This document shows, piece by piece, positions 31,690-42,608 of a stretch of 42,932 bases of DNA. How positions within the stretch are numbered: position 1 is the first letter of the stretch; every line of letters starts with the position of its first letter. Origin of the DNA: Prevotella sp. UBA3776 (lineage in GTDB: Bacteria > Bacteroidota > Bacteroidia > Bacteroidales > Bacteroidaceae). The translations under genes were made by a program, and so were the position numbers. A model generated the notes under the pieces. The model searched no databases. It had not been told where the DNA came from and worked only from the letters and a program-made list of their open reading frames with translations. The DNA lies in NCBI GenBank assembly GCA_002369515.1, contig DFFM01000055.1, positions 1 through 42,932 on the forward strand, in the 5' to 3' direction.

Positions 31690-33173
31690 TTTATCCAACC
31701 TTCATATTCAAAATCGCAGTCCTTGTAGCGTTCGTTCATACGGACATAGGTGGTTTTCAGTTTGTTCTTCACCCAGTCCTTCAGGAATTCGTCCTTCCGC
31801 TTGTTCACCACGACATTCTTCATTGTCTGGAAATCCTCGGTGATGGTGGCACGGTGGCCCTCTACCCTACTCTTCAGTTTCACGATAGCGCAGACTTTCT
31901 TTCCGCGCGTGTTCATCATTTCAAACGCATCGGACACTTCTCCCACCTGCATTTTTTCCACCACACGCGCCACTTCTGAAGGCAAATCCTGCATGCGGAA
32001 CTTCGACGTGCGCGACTGAGTCTCGCGATTGGTGAAAGCCATCAGACCGTGGTTGTTGCGCGTATCCTTGTCGTCCGACACGTATGTGGCAGCCTCGTCG
32101 AAAGAGAACTTGGCGGCGCGTATGTCACGGGCAATGGAGTCGAGCCTGTCGGCAGTTTCGGTGATGGCCTCCTGGGTCACCTTCGGTTTGAGCAGAATGT
32201 GTCGGCAGTTGATTTTGTCGCCGCGTTTCTCGATGAGCTGAATGATATGATAGCCGAATTCGGTTTCAACTATCTTCGAAATTTTCTTGGCGTCGGTCAA
32301 GTTGAAAGCCACATTGGCAAAAGCCGGGTCGAGGGTTCCACGTCCGACAAGCCCCAGTTCGCCGCCTTGGCTGGCAGAGCCGGGATCTTCCGAATAGAAG
32401 CGGGCCAGAGCCGCAAACGATATTTCGCCCTTCGTGACGCGGTCGGTATAGCTGCGCAGCTCGTCCTTGACGCGGTTGATTTCCTCGGGAGCCACTTTTG
32501 GAGCCTTGGTGATGATTTGCACCTCCACTTCGGTAGGCACGTAAGGAATGCTGTCCTCGGGCAGGTTCTTGAAATAGTTGCGCACATCGGCGGGTGTAGC
32601 CGACACGTCGGCCACCAGCTTCTCTCTCATTTTCTGTATCATCCGACGGTCCTTGAAGTCATCGCGCATGGCCTGACGCATCTGCAAGATGGTCTGTCCC
32701 TTGTATTCCTCCAGTTTCTCGCGTCCGCCAGCCATCTGCGTCCACCAGTCAATCTGCATGTCGATGTCGTTCGAAATTTCCGATTCCGTCACCTCGATAC
32801 TGTCGATGGCAGCCTGATGCAAGAACAGTTTCTGCACGGCAATCTGTTCGGGAATCCTGCAGTCGGGGTTGCCGTCAAACTTCATTCCTTCGCTTTCGGC
32901 CTGCAGGCGCATAGCCTCAACATCAGACTTGAGGATTGCTTCGTCGCCCACAACCCAAATCACCTCGTCAACAATGCTGTGTTCGGGAGTTTTGGCCAAC
33001 AGCTCGGCAGCCTCGGTCTCTTTGTTTTTGACAGGCTCAGCCTTCTGTTTGTCCACCGAGTCGGCCACCTCGGCCAAAGCCGTCCGTCCTCCAGCGAGCA
33101 TTTGCCCGTGAAGTCCTCCGGCCAGCATCAGCGCACCGAGCACAACCGTTCCTATTTGTCTTCTCAATTTCAT
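31686..33173 (-). CDS. SurA-like periplasmic parvulin peptidyl-prolyl isomerase (two parvulin modules)
   Basis: 495 residues from ATG 33173 (the preceding codon is a TTG). Signal peptide MKLRRQIGTVVLGALMLAGG; SurA N-terminal helical domain (IVDEVIWVVGDEAILKSDVE, RIPEQIAVQKLFLHQAAIDS); first parvulin about 205-320 (EVQIITKAPKV, SFAALARFYSEDPGSASQGG, ELGLVGRGTLDP, ETEFGYHIIQLIEKRGDK); second from CRHILLKPKV onward, more diverged. Folds outer-membrane proteins in the periplasm. It starts 3 nt after the stop of another parvulin gene and overlaps the OstA-like gene. Confidence 0.9.
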   Translation of the reverse strand: MKLRRQIGTVVLGALMLAGGLHGQMLAGGRTALAEVADSVDKQKAEPVKNKETEAAELLAKTPEHSIVDEVIWVVGDEAILKSDVEAMRLQAESEGMKFDGNPDCRIPEQIAVQKLFLHQAAIDSIEVTESEISNDIDMQIDWWTQMAGGREKLEEYKGQTILQMRQAMRDDFKDRRMIQKMREKLVADVSATPADVRNYFKNLPEDSIPYVPTEVEVQIITKAPKVAPEEINRVKDELRSYTDRVTKGEISFAALARFYSEDPGSASQGGELGLVGRGTLDPAFANVAFNLTDAKKISKIVETEFGYHIIQLIEKRGDKINCRHILLKPKVTQEAITETADRLDSIARDIRAAKFSFDEAATYVSDDKDTRNNHGLMAFTNRETQSRTSKFRMQDLPSEVARVVEKMQVGEVSDAFEMMNTRGKKVCAIVKLKSRVEGHRATITEDFQTMKNVVVNKRKDEFLKDWVKNKLKTTYVRMNERYKDCDFEYEGWIK

Positions 33174-33176
33174 CAA

Positions 33177-34604
33177 CTAGTGTTTGTTTACCGTTTTCAA
33201 TACCTCTTTGTTCACTGTCACTGCATACTTTCTGCGCAGTTCAGCCACCCACTCTTTCTCCAGTTGGTCCTGATAGTCGGCAGTTACCAACGAGCGCACG
33301 TCATCGTAGCTCTCAGGACCCTTCTTCAGTTTCTTGCCGTAAGTGGCGTCGATTGGATAGTCTTTCAGCTGCTTCACTTCGGCATTGGTCTTGAACACTT
33401 CGCGGTCGATGAGCGCATTGTCACCCTTCTTAAAGATGCCCTTCTCCACTCGAATGCGAATGATGGAGTCGTTGTTGAACGTCTTGCGCAGTTTGTCGGC
33501 CCACTGCTCGAAGGGAACGCCCTTCACGCAGTCCCTCACCGCCTTCACGTCGGCCTTCTGTTTCACGTGGTAAGCCATGCCCTTGAAGCGCGGCTCGTCC
33601 CATTTATATTTTTTCTTGTTCTTCTTGAAGTAGTTGGCCAGCCCGGCTTCGTCCTTGGCAGCTTTGTCCCACACTTTCTTGTTGCTGATTTCGTAGAGCA
33701 GCAATCCGTCGTGATACTCGCGAATCAGGTTCTTCAGCTCGGGGTCTTTGGCCGACAGTTCTTCGGCGCGCTGCTCCATCAGCTGTTGCTCGGTCAGTTT
33801 GCCGTTGCTGTCCTTCACCAGCTGCTGCACCTTGTTCTGGGCAATCTGGTCGCGCAGCCCGCGCTGCTCAATGAAATGTAGGATGTCGGTTTTCAACGAG
33901 TCGAACGGTTCCAGCTGCTTGCGTTCCTTCATCAACACAATGTGGTAGCCCGCCGGCGAGAGGAACGGTTTGCTCATCTGGCCAGGCTGCAAGGCATAGG
34001 CTTCTTTCTCGAATTCTTCGAGAGTCTGTCCGGGGCCTATCCAGGGAAGTACGCCCCCCTTTGCTGCCGAACCAGGATCTTGCGACAGTTTCTTGGCCAT
34101 TTCGGCAAAGTCGGCTCCCCCTTTGAGTGCATTATAGATGGAGTCGATGCGCACACGAGCCTTTTCCTGCTCTGCTTGAGGAGCCTTCTGGCCCAGTCTC
34201 AGCAGGATATGCGCGGGCATGATGAGCCCCTGCGGGCCAATGTGGTCCTTGGTTTCATTGTAAATGCGCAAAGCCTCGGCCGTCACATCGGCTTCCTCGA
34301 CAAACGAGGGTCGCACCTGCTGGTCGCGATAGGTGGCAAACTCATTTTTGAACGAAGTGAGCGTGTCGAGCCGTGCATCGAGTGCGGCAGCCACTTTCAG
34401 TTTGTAGTTGATAAACAAATCTACATATTCATCGACCGTTTTCTTGTCTATCACGCCCTCCGAATTGTTCTTGTTGTAAGAATACTCAAATTCCGAGCGG
34501 CTTACGGGCTGACCGTTCACCGTCATGATTACGGGATCGTCACTCTGGGCGTAAACCGAGCTGCCTGCCATCAGCAGGGTCGCCAATACTAATTTCAGTC
34601 TCAT
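33177..34604 (-). CDS. Periplasmic parvulin-type peptidyl-prolyl isomerase (PpiD/SurA-like)
   Basis: 475 residues. Signal peptide MRLKLVLATLLMAGSSVYAQ, SurA-like N-terminal segment (VNGQPVSRSEFEYSYNKNNS), one parvulin domain at about 125-235 (GLIMPAHILLRLGQKAPQ, FAEMAKKLSQDPGSAAKGGV, LPWIGPGQTLEEFEKEAYAL, LSPAGYHIVLMKERK), then a long charged, helical C-terminus. Probably a second outer-membrane-protein chaperone working with the downstream SurA-like protein; they are adjacent, with 3 nt between stop and start. ATG 34604 is the only sensible start. Confidence 0.9.
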   Translation of the reverse strand: MRLKLVLATLLMAGSSVYAQSDDPVIMTVNGQPVSRSEFEYSYNKNNSEGVIDKKTVDEYVDLFINYKLKVAAALDARLDTLTSFKNEFATYRDQQVRPSFVEEADVTAEALRIYNETKDHIGPQGLIMPAHILLRLGQKAPQAEQEKARVRIDSIYNALKGGADFAEMAKKLSQDPGSAAKGGVLPWIGPGQTLEEFEKEAYALQPGQMSKPFLSPAGYHIVLMKERKQLEPFDSLKTDILHFIEQRGLRDQIAQNKVQQLVKDSNGKLTEQQLMEQRAEELSAKDPELKNLIREYHDGLLLYEISNKKVWDKAAKDEAGLANYFKKNKKKYKWDEPRFKGMAYHVKQKADVKAVRDCVKGVPFEQWADKLRKTFNNDSIIRIRVEKGIFKKGDNALIDREVFKTNAEVKQLKDYPIDATYGKKLKKGPESYDDVRSLVTADYQDQLEKEWVAELRRKYAVTVNKEVLKTVNKH

Positions 34605-34774
34605 CTTTTTTTGCTCTGGATGGATAAACCTGTTCTGTCTTTTTATCTCATGCGCTGATTGCGCGCGCGTACATTCTTTTTATTTATTATAGGGGAGGAG
34701 AGAAGAAATCGTTGCATGTTTCATTCCAATTCAAGTACATTTTCGTTCTCACCTTCCCTCCATCTCGCCTTACA

Positions 34775-36349
<1,575 letters not shown>

Positions 36350-36360
36350 TTAACCTAGCC

Positions 36361-36545
36361 CGACAGCCAACGACGGACGAAAATGATTTCCCGACACGAC
36401 AAAACCCGCCACTCGACACAACAAAAACATCTCCCGACGGCATGCACAGATTCACCAAAAAATCCGAACACGCCGTCGGGAGATGTTTTCCCTGCTGTCG
36501 GGAGACAGTCTGTTGCCGTTGGCAGAAGTTTTTTCTACTGTCGTG
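36361..36545. repeat. Bipolar phased 21-22-nt repeat array around a 16-bp inverted repeat
   Basis: Left half, minus-oriented: CGAC at 36371, 36392, 36414, 36435 (spacing 21, 22, 21), with an extra CGAC at 36361. Right half, plus-oriented: GTCG at 36475, 36497, GTTG at 36518, GTCG at 36540 (22, 21, 22). The inner units form a perfect 16-bp inverted repeat (AACATCTCCCGACGGC at 36426-36441, its complement at 36472-36487) with a 30-nt centre. The array fills most of the 36257-36569 spacer between recQ and guaB; the rest is the guaB leader and promoter. Confidence 0.8.
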
Positions 36546-36569
36546 ACGCCAACCTTCTTCCACACAAAG

Positions 36570-38747
36570 TCAGTTGGCCATTTCAGAGAGGAACTTGATA
36601 CGTACCAGCCTCACTTCGTCCTCTGTATAGTCGTCGCCGAGTTCCTCCATCGCGACATCCAGGTCGTCTGTGTCACTTTCCATGAAGTAGTCGTAGATGT
36701 CGTCGATATGATCCTCGTCCATCACCTCGTCGAGGAAGTAGTCGATGTTGAGCTTTGTGCCACTATAGACGATGGCCTCCACTTCGTCGAGCAGTTCTTC
36801 GAACTCCTTGCCTTCGGCGTTGGCAATGTCGTCAAGAGCTATCTGGCGGTCGATGTTCTGAATGATTTTCACTTTGAGCATCGACTTCTTTGCCACGGTG
36901 CGCACGCGCAGGTCCTCGGGGCGTTCTATCTCGTTTTCCTCGCAGTGTTTCTTGATGAGTTCCACAAACTCCTTGCCATAGCGTCTGGCCTTGCCGGCAC
37001 CGACGCCCTGAATGTTCTGCAGCTCTTCCAGCGTGACGGGATAGACAGTGGCCATCTGCTCGAGCGAAGCATCCTGGAACACCACATAAGGGGGCACCTG
37101 CTGCTTGCGCGCCACTTTCTTGCGCAGGTCCTTGAGCATGGCATGCAACGGCAAGTCGAGCGCACTCCCCACCCCCTCGCTGCTGCTGTCGTAGTCGTCC
37201 TCGTTGAACTCGGCGTCCTCGACAATCATGAAACTCTCGGGGTTCTTGATGAACTTCTTGCCGGCCGCAGTCAGTTTCAGCAGGCCATAGTTCTCCACGT
37301 CCTTCTTCAGATAACCCGCAATGAGGGCCTGGCGGATGACGGGGTTCCACAACTTTCCGTCCTCATCCTCTCCCGACCCGAACTCTTCCAGCAGGTTATG
37401 CTTGTGAGCAAGTATCTCGTTGGTTTCACGTCCCGTCACGAAATCGATGACGTAGTCGGCGCGGAAGTTTTCCTTGATGGCCATGATGGCAGCCAGCACG
37501 ATTTCCAGCGCATGCTGCGCCTCAATCTTGGTCTTGGGGTGACGGCAGTTGTCACAGTTGCCGCAGTTCTCCTTGTCGTACTCCTCGCCGAAATAGTGGA
37601 GCAGCATCTTGCGCCGGCACACCGACGATTCGGCGTAGGCAGCCGTCTCCTGCAGCAGTTGGCGGCCAATGTCCTGCTCGGCCACGGGCTTGCCCTCCAT
37701 GAATTTCTCCAGTTTCTGCAAGTCCTTGTAAGCGTAGAACGTGATGCACTTGCCTTCGCCGCCATCGCGCCCGGCGCGTCCGGTCTCCTGATAGTAGCCT
37801 TCCAAGCTCTTGGGAATGTCGTAGTGGATGACGAATCGCACATCAGGCTTGTCGATGCCCATGCCAAAGGCGATGGTGGCCACGATGACATCGATTCTCT
37901 CCATCAGGAAGTCGTCCTGGGTCTGCGAGCGCGTCACCGAGTCGAGTCCGGCATGATAGGGCGCCGCCTTGATGTCGTTGGCGCGCAACACGGCAGCCAG
38001 TTCTTCCACCTTCTTGCGCGAGAGGCAGTAGATGATGCCGCTCTTGCCGGGATTCTGCATGATGAACTTGATGATCTGCTTGTCGATGTCCTTGGTTTTC
38101 TGGCGCACCTCATAGTAGAGGTTGGGGCGGTTGAACGAGCTCTTGAACTCAGCTGCCCCCACAATGGCCAGGTTTTTCATGATGTCGGTACGCACTTTGT
38201 CGGTGGCCGTGGCCGTAAGGGCTATCACGGGTGCCTTGCCTATCTCGTTGATGATGGGCCGTATGCGCCGGTATTCGGGACGGAAATCGTGTCCCCACTC
38301 CGAGATGCAGTGAGCCTCATCGACGGCATAGAACGAAATCTTCACCGTCTTGAGGAAATCCACGTTCTCCTCTTTGGTGAGCGACTCGGGCGCCACGTAG
38401 AGCAGCTTTGTCTTTCCCGCCACGATGTCGCTGCGCACCTGGTCGATGGCTGCCTTGTTGAGCGACGAGTTGAGGTAGTGGGCCACGCCGTTTTCCTCGC
38501 TCATTCCGTTGATGACATCCACTTGGTTCTTCATCAGCGCTATGAGCGGCGAAATGACGATGGCCGTGCCCTCCATGATGAGCGAGGGCAACTGGTAGCA
38601 GAGCGACTTTCCTCCGCCCGTCGGCATCAGCACGAACGTATCTTTGCCGTCAAGGACGTTGCGGATGATTGCTTCCTGGTCGCCCTTGAAGGTATCGAAG
38701 CCAAAATACTGTTTCAGCAGCTTCGTAAGATTTACTTCCTTTCCCAT
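36570..38747 (-). CDS. recQ: ATP-dependent DNA helicase RecQ
   Basis: 725 residues; 3'-5' superfamily 2 helicase for recombination and fork repair. Walker A MPTGGGKSLCYQLP (Lys47), DEAH box AVDEAHCISEWGHDFRPEY, LTATATDKV, VIVATIAFGMGIDKPDVRFV, YYQETGRAGRDG; zinc-binding cysteines in SSVCRRKMLLHYFGEE and CGNCDNC; RQC winged helix; HRDC domain about 525-600 (LEELQNIQGVGAGKARRYG). A C-terminal acidic extension of about 110 residues (EVMDEDHIDDIYDYFMESDT) follows HRDC, longer than E. coli RecQ (about 610 aa). Located 115 nt after clpX on the same strand, with no promoter seen between. Confidence 0.95.
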   Translation of the reverse strand: MGKEVNLTKLLKQYFGFDTFKGDQEAIIRNVLDGKDTFVLMPTGGGKSLCYQLPSLIMEGTAIVISPLIALMKNQVDVINGMSEENGVAHYLNSSLNKAAIDQVRSDIVAGKTKLLYVAPESLTKEENVDFLKTVKISFYAVDEAHCISEWGHDFRPEYRRIRPIINEIGKAPVIALTATATDKVRTDIMKNLAIVGAAEFKSSFNRPNLYYEVRQKTKDIDKQIIKFIMQNPGKSGIIYCLSRKKVEELAAVLRANDIKAAPYHAGLDSVTRSQTQDDFLMERIDVIVATIAFGMGIDKPDVRFVIHYDIPKSLEGYYQETGRAGRDGGEGKCITFYAYKDLQKLEKFMEGKPVAEQDIGRQLLQETAAYAESSVCRRKMLLHYFGEEYDKENCGNCDNCRHPKTKIEAQHALEIVLAAIMAIKENFRADYVIDFVTGRETNEILAHKHNLLEEFGSGEDEDGKLWNPVIRQALIAGYLKKDVENYGLLKLTAAGKKFIKNPESFMIVEDAEFNEDDYDSSSEGVGSALDLPLHAMLKDLRKKVARKQQVPPYVVFQDASLEQMATVYPVTLEELQNIQGVGAGKARRYGKEFVELIKKHCEENEIERPEDLRVRTVAKKSMLKVKIIQNIDRQIALDDIANAEGKEFEELLDEVEAIVYSGTKLNIDYFLDEVMDEDHIDDIYDYFMESDTDDLDVAMEELGDDYTEDEVRLVRIKFLSEMAN

Positions 38748-38862
38748 GGTACTTTGAGATTTGTGATTTGAGGTTTTGAACTTTTGTGCTCCTTGTCATC
38801 AGCAATCCAAACGCTCCTCAGACTCGCGCCCTTTGTTGCGCCCGCACTACCGTTTTTTGTTT

Positions 38863-40098
38863 TCAGGCACTTTCCAGCCGGCTCATCCCCGCCTTATCCA
38901 CTTGCTGGCGGGCATAGTCGAGCGTCACTTCGTAGTGTTTCGTTTTCTTTGAGGGAACCTCGAACATGGCGTCCATCATGATGGTTTCCACGATGGAGCG
39001 CAGTCCGCGCGCCCCCAGCTTATATTCCATCGCCTTGTCAACGATGAAGTCGAGCACCTGGTCCTGGAACGACAGTTCGATGCCATCCATGGCGAAGAGC
39101 TTCACATACTGCTTGATGATGGAATTCTTGGGTTCAGTCAGAATGTTGCGCAGAGCGGTGCGGTCGAGCGGGTTCAGATGGGTGAGCACAGGCAGACGCC
39201 CTATGATTTCGGGTATCAGTCCGAACGACTTGAGGTCTTGCGGCAGAATGTATTTCATGAGGTCGGCCTTGTCGATGTTGCGGACGTTCTGCACCGAGTT
39301 GTAGCCCACCACGTGCGTGTTGAGCCGCTGGGCTATTTTGCGCTCTATGCCATCGAAGGCCCCCCCACAGATGAAGAGGATGTTCTTGGTGTCCAGATGG
39401 ATGTATTCCTGGTCGGGATGCTTTCGCCCCCCCTGCGGCGGTACGTTGACGACAGAGCCTTCGAGCAGTTTGAGCAATCCCTGTTGCACTCCCTCGCCGC
39501 TCACATCGCGGGTGATGCTGGGGTTGTCGCTCTTGCGCGCTATCTTGTCTATCTCGTCAATGAAGACGATGCCGCGCTCGGCAGCAGCCTGGTTGAAGTC
39601 GGCCACCTGAAGCAGACGGCTGAGTATGCTCTCCACGTCCTCGCCAACATAGCCGGCCTCAGTGAACACCGTCGCATCGACAATGGTGAAAGGCACGTCG
39701 AGCAGCCGTGCGATGGTGCGCGCCAGGAGTGTCTTGCCCGTGCCTGTGCTGCCCACCATGATGATGTTGCTCTTTTCTATCTCCACCCCATTTTCGTCCG
39801 AAGGCTGCTGCAACCGCTTGTAGTGGTTATACACCGAAACGGCCAGATAGCGCTTGGCCTCGTCCTGGCCAATGACATACTGGTCGAGATAGTCTTTTAT
39901 CTCGCGCGGCTTGGGCACCTTCTTCATTTTGAATTTTCCCTTGCCCTGCCCTTCGTCCGGGGCTCCCATCACGCCGGTTGACTGCACAATCTCGTAGGCC
40001 TGCAAGGCACAGTCCTCGCAGATGTAGCCGTTGATGCCCGTGATGAGCAATTTCACTTCCTTGTCGCTTCTTCCGCAGAAGCTGCAAACTTTCTTCAT
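38863..40098 (-). CDS. clpX: ATP-dependent Clp protease ATP-binding subunit ClpX
   Basis: 411-residue AAA+ unfoldase feeding ClpP. N-terminal zinc-binding domain with C5, C8, C27 and C30 (CSFCGR, YICEDC). Walker [14 protein letters not shown], Walker [16 protein letters not shown], pore loop region [14 protein letters not shown], ClpP-contact neighbourhood [18 protein letters not shown] and sensor 2 [15 protein letters not shown]. The start codon overlaps the clpP stop (ATGA), as expected for a coupled clpP-clpX pair. Confidence 0.97.
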   Translation of the reverse strand: MKKVCSFCGRSDKEVKLLITGINGYICEDCALQAYEIVQSTGVMGAPDEGQGKGKFKMKKVPKPREIKDYLDQYVIGQDEAKRYLAVSVYNHYKRLQQPSDENGVEIEKSNIIMVGSTGTGKTLLARTIARLLDVPFTIVDATVFTEAGYVGEDVESILSRLLQVADFNQAAAERGIVFIDEIDKIARKSDNPSITRDVSGEGVQQGLLKLLEGSVVNVPPQGGRKHPDQEYIHLDTKNILFICGGAFDGIERKIAQRLNTHVVGYNSVQNVRNIDKADLMKYILPQDLKSFGLIPEIIGRLPVLTHLNPLDRTALRNILTEPKNSIIKQYVKLFAMDGIELSFQDQVLDFIVDKAMEYKLGARGLRSIVETIMMDAMFEVPSKKTKHYEVTLDYARQQVDKAGMSRLESA

Positions 40099-40760
40099 TT
40101 CTTACGTGTCAATACCTCGTCTATCATTCCGTACTCCTTGGCCTCCTCGGCGTTCATCCAGTAGTTGCGGTCGCTGTCGGCCCACACCTTCTCGAAAGGC
40201 GTATGCGAGTGGTTGGAGATGATGGTGTAGAGTTCTTTCTTGAATTTCTGTATCTCGCGGGCTTCAATCTCGATGTCGCTGGCCTGTCCCTGCACACCGC
40301 CCAGCGGCTGGTGAATCATCACGCGGCTGTGGGTCAGCGCCGAGCGCTTGCCTTCCTGGCCGCTCACCAGCAGCACGGCGGCCATCGATGCTGCCATGCC
40401 TGTACAGATGGTGGCAACGTCGCTGGTGATGAACTGCATGGTGTCGTAGATGCCCAGTCCGGCAGTCACGCTTCCGCCCGGCGAATTGATGTAGATGGAG
40501 ATGTCCTTGCCCGGGTCGGTAGAGTCGAGATAGAGCAGCTGTGCCTGAAGGGTGTTGGCCGTATAGTCGTCAATCTCGGTTCCCAAGAAGATGATGCGGT
40601 CCATCATCAGTCGGGAGAACACGTCCATCTGCGTCACGTTGAGCTGGCGTTCCTCCAGGATGTAGGGGTTCAAATACTGAGCCTGAGCTTTCATCACGTC
40701 GTCAAGAGCGAGTCCGTTCATGCCCAGATGTCGGGTTGCGTATTTTCTGAAATCGTTCAT
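40095..40760 (-). CDS. clpP: ATP-dependent Clp protease proteolytic subunit ClpP
   Basis: 221 residues from ATG 40760 ([17 protein letters not shown], matching recalled homologs; an ATG at 40793 would add 11 residues). Serine protease tetradecamer: catalytic Ser125 in [11 protein letters not shown] and His150 in [31 protein letters not shown] is conserved. Forms the proteolytic chamber for ClpX. Upstream is a long inverted repeat (40803-40867) separating it from tig. Confidence 0.97.
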   Translation of the reverse strand: MNDFRKYATRHLGMNGLALDDVMKAQAQYLNPYILEERQLNVTQMDVFSRLMMDRIIFLGTEIDDYTANTLQAQLLYLDSTDPGKDISIYINSPGGSVTAGLGIYDTMQFITSDVATICTGMAASMAAVLLVSGQEGKRSALTHSRVMIHQPLGGVQGQASDIEIEAREIQKFKKELYTIISNHSHTPFEKVWADSDRNYWMNAEEAKEYGMIDEVLTRKK

Positions 40761-40793
40761 GTTGTTTTTTCTGGTTTGTTCTTTATTTTTCAT

Positions 40794-40867
40794 ACAAAAA
40801 AGAGAGGTTATCGACCTTCTTGTCTGTTATCCATATACAAAGATAATACAAAAAGTCGATAACCTCT
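40794..40867 (-). terminator. Long-loop inverted repeat between tig and clpP
   Basis: A perfect 13-bp stem AGAGGTTATCGAC/GTCGATAACCTCT (40803-40815, 40855-40867) with a 39-nt loop; on the minus strand it is followed by CTTTTTTG, consistent with a tig terminator. The loop contains a minus-strand TATCTTTG (40838-40845), a possible clpP -7 box, so it may mark a composite terminator/promoter. Confidence 0.6.
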
Positions 40868-40901
40868 TAAAAAAGGAGTTTTTTTTTCGAAAAAAATGCA
40901 A

Positions 40902-42263
40902 TTATGCGCCCATCAGTTTGTTAAACTCGTCCAAAGAAACGGTTTTTCCGTTCAATTTCACCACATTTTTGAGTGCGGAGATGAGCTTGAAGTCAATGCT
41001 GCGATCGACAAATCCCTGCACTGCGTCTTCTTTTTTCATCATTTCCTTGGCATAGTTTTCTACATATTCTTCGGGCACATTGTTCATGCCATACTGGGCG
41101 AACTGTGCGCGGGCGGCACCCTTGGCAGCCTCCATGATGTCGGCCTGCTCCACCTTGATTTGCTGGGCGGCCACGAGCTGCTCCTTGATGAGGTGCCAGG
41201 TCAGTTCCTTCAGGCTCTGCTCGAAGTTCTTCTCCACGAAGTCATCGCCCTTGTCCTTGTTCTGATTCTTCATGAATCGCTTCAGCAGCTCTTCGGGATA
41301 AGTCAGCTCTCCCACCTGCTTCTCCAGATAGGCGCGCACGTCCTGCAAGAACTTGTAGTCGGAATCCACGGCAAGCTGGCCCTTGAGGCTCTCGGCAATC
41401 TTCTGGCGGAACTCCTCCTCGGTGTTCACCGACCCGTCGGTGAACACTTGGTCGAACAGTTTCTTGTTCACCTCAGCCTTGACGAAACGTGAGATTTCTG
41501 TGACGTAATAGCTGAAGTCGCCCTCGTGCTCGGCCACTTCCTCGCGTTTGATTTTCAGCATCGAGCTCACCTCGGCGTCGTTGTCGGGATAAGCCTTACG
41601 GGGATTGAACACGATGGTGTCGCCCACCTTGCAGCCGTCGAACAGCTTCTTCTGGTCGTCCACCTTGATGTAGTCGGGCATCATCATCACGTGCTCCTGC
41701 ACGATACCGCCTTCCTTGGCGTTGCCGTCGGCGTCGAGCTCGCGCAAGTCACCGTAAATCATGTCGCGCTGAGCAGCGTCATAGGCATCCACCTTGTCGT
41801 AGTGGCCGCTGCGCGAGGCAAACATGTCCACCTGGTTGTCAATCAGTTTGTCATCGGCCTCAATGGTGTAGTAGTCTATCTGGTCATTGCCTGTCAGTTC
41901 CACCTTGAATTCAGGAGCCACGGCAATGTCGAACTTGAACACGTAGGGGGCTTCCTTTTCGATGTCAACCGGGTCCTGTTGCTCCGAGGGGAGCGGCTCG
42001 CCCAGCATCTTGATTTTATTATCGTTTACATACTTGTAAATCTCTTCACCCAATTTTTTGTTAATGACATCCACCTTCACGCTGGTGCCAAACTGGCGCT
42101 TGATCATGCCCATGGGCACCTGTCCGGGACGGAATCCGGGGATGTTGGCTTTCTTGCGATAGTCCTTCAGTGTTTTCTCCACATCATTCTGGAAATCGGC
42201 ATCTTCAACGGTCAAGGTCATCAGACCATTCACCTTGTCAGGGTTCTCAAATACGATTTTCAT
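40902..42263 (-). CDS. tig: Trigger factor
   Basis: Ribosome-bound chaperone, 453 residues from ATG 42263. The ribosome-docking signature GFRPGQVP is at 43-50, inside the N-terminal domain (MKIVFENPDKVNGLMTLTVE). The middle region is not a recognisable FKBP domain by eye, as usual in Bacteroidetes trigger factors, and the C-terminal half is helical chaperone body (YPEELLKRFMKNQNKD, KELTWHLIKEQLVAAQQIKV). The 29-codon upstream extension is rejected. -7 box at 42389-42396; leader about 120 nt. Gene order tig-clpP-clpX is widely conserved. Confidence 0.94.
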   Translation of the reverse strand: MKIVFENPDKVNGLMTLTVEDADFQNDVEKTLKDYRKKANIPGFRPGQVPMGMIKRQFGTSVKVDVINKKLGEEIYKYVNDNKIKMLGEPLPSEQQDPVDIEKEAPYVFKFDIAVAPEFKVELTGNDQIDYYTIEADDKLIDNQVDMFASRSGHYDKVDAYDAAQRDMIYGDLRELDADGNAKEGGIVQEHVMMMPDYIKVDDQKKLFDGCKVGDTIVFNPRKAYPDNDAEVSSMLKIKREEVAEHEGDFSYYVTEISRFVKAEVNKKLFDQVFTDGSVNTEEEFRQKIAESLKGQLAVDSDYKFLQDVRAYLEKQVGELTYPEELLKRFMKNQNKDKGDDFVEKNFEQSLKELTWHLIKEQLVAAQQIKVEQADIMEAAKGAARAQFAQYGMNNVPEEYVENYAKEMMKKEDAVQGFVDRSIDFKLISALKNVVKLNGKTVSLDEFNKLMGA

Positions 42264-42608
42264 CTTCTTTTCTCTGTCTTTTTTTATACTTGTTTTGTTG
42301 TTAATTACTGCTTTCTGCCAGAGCTTGCCGCCGTGGGGCCATGCTGTCATTCTGCACCCCGCGAGGCATAGTCCCGCAAATTAGGGTGCAAAATTACGCA
42401 TAATTTTCTGAATAATTATATATAATGTGGAAAAATACGTTTTTTTAACGCTGTTCACGTCACCACAATCCGCGGTGACGGACGTCAAATCCGACCGAAC
42501 GGCGAGCCTCAATGCGGGGCATATCCAGCACACACAATCCTACGCAGGCCACCCTCTTGTTCGCGTTTTTCGGAAGGCGGCCTCCAGCTCTGGAGAATCA
42601 GCTGAGGG
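42264..42608. other. 345-nt spacer between lptB and tig
   Basis: Contains the tig -7 box TAATTTTG (42389-42396, minus strand) and a 7-bp hairpin CGTCACC/GGTGACG (42458-42480) without a T-run. The frame across 42427-42780 on the plus strand is a shadow of lptB. I see no other gene. Confidence 0.5.
42389..42396 (-). promoter_or_regulatory. -7 box of tig promoter
   Basis: TAATTTTG on the minus strand fits TAnnTTTG; the -33 box is not clear. Confidence 0.5.

Noticed and set aside
36361..36545. CRISPR array
   Set aside because: Units are degenerate, 21-22 nt with no repeat/spacer alternation, orientation flips in the middle and no cas gene is present.
42458..42480. Terminator of lptB
   Set aside because: The 7-bp hairpin is not followed by a T-run on the minus strand.
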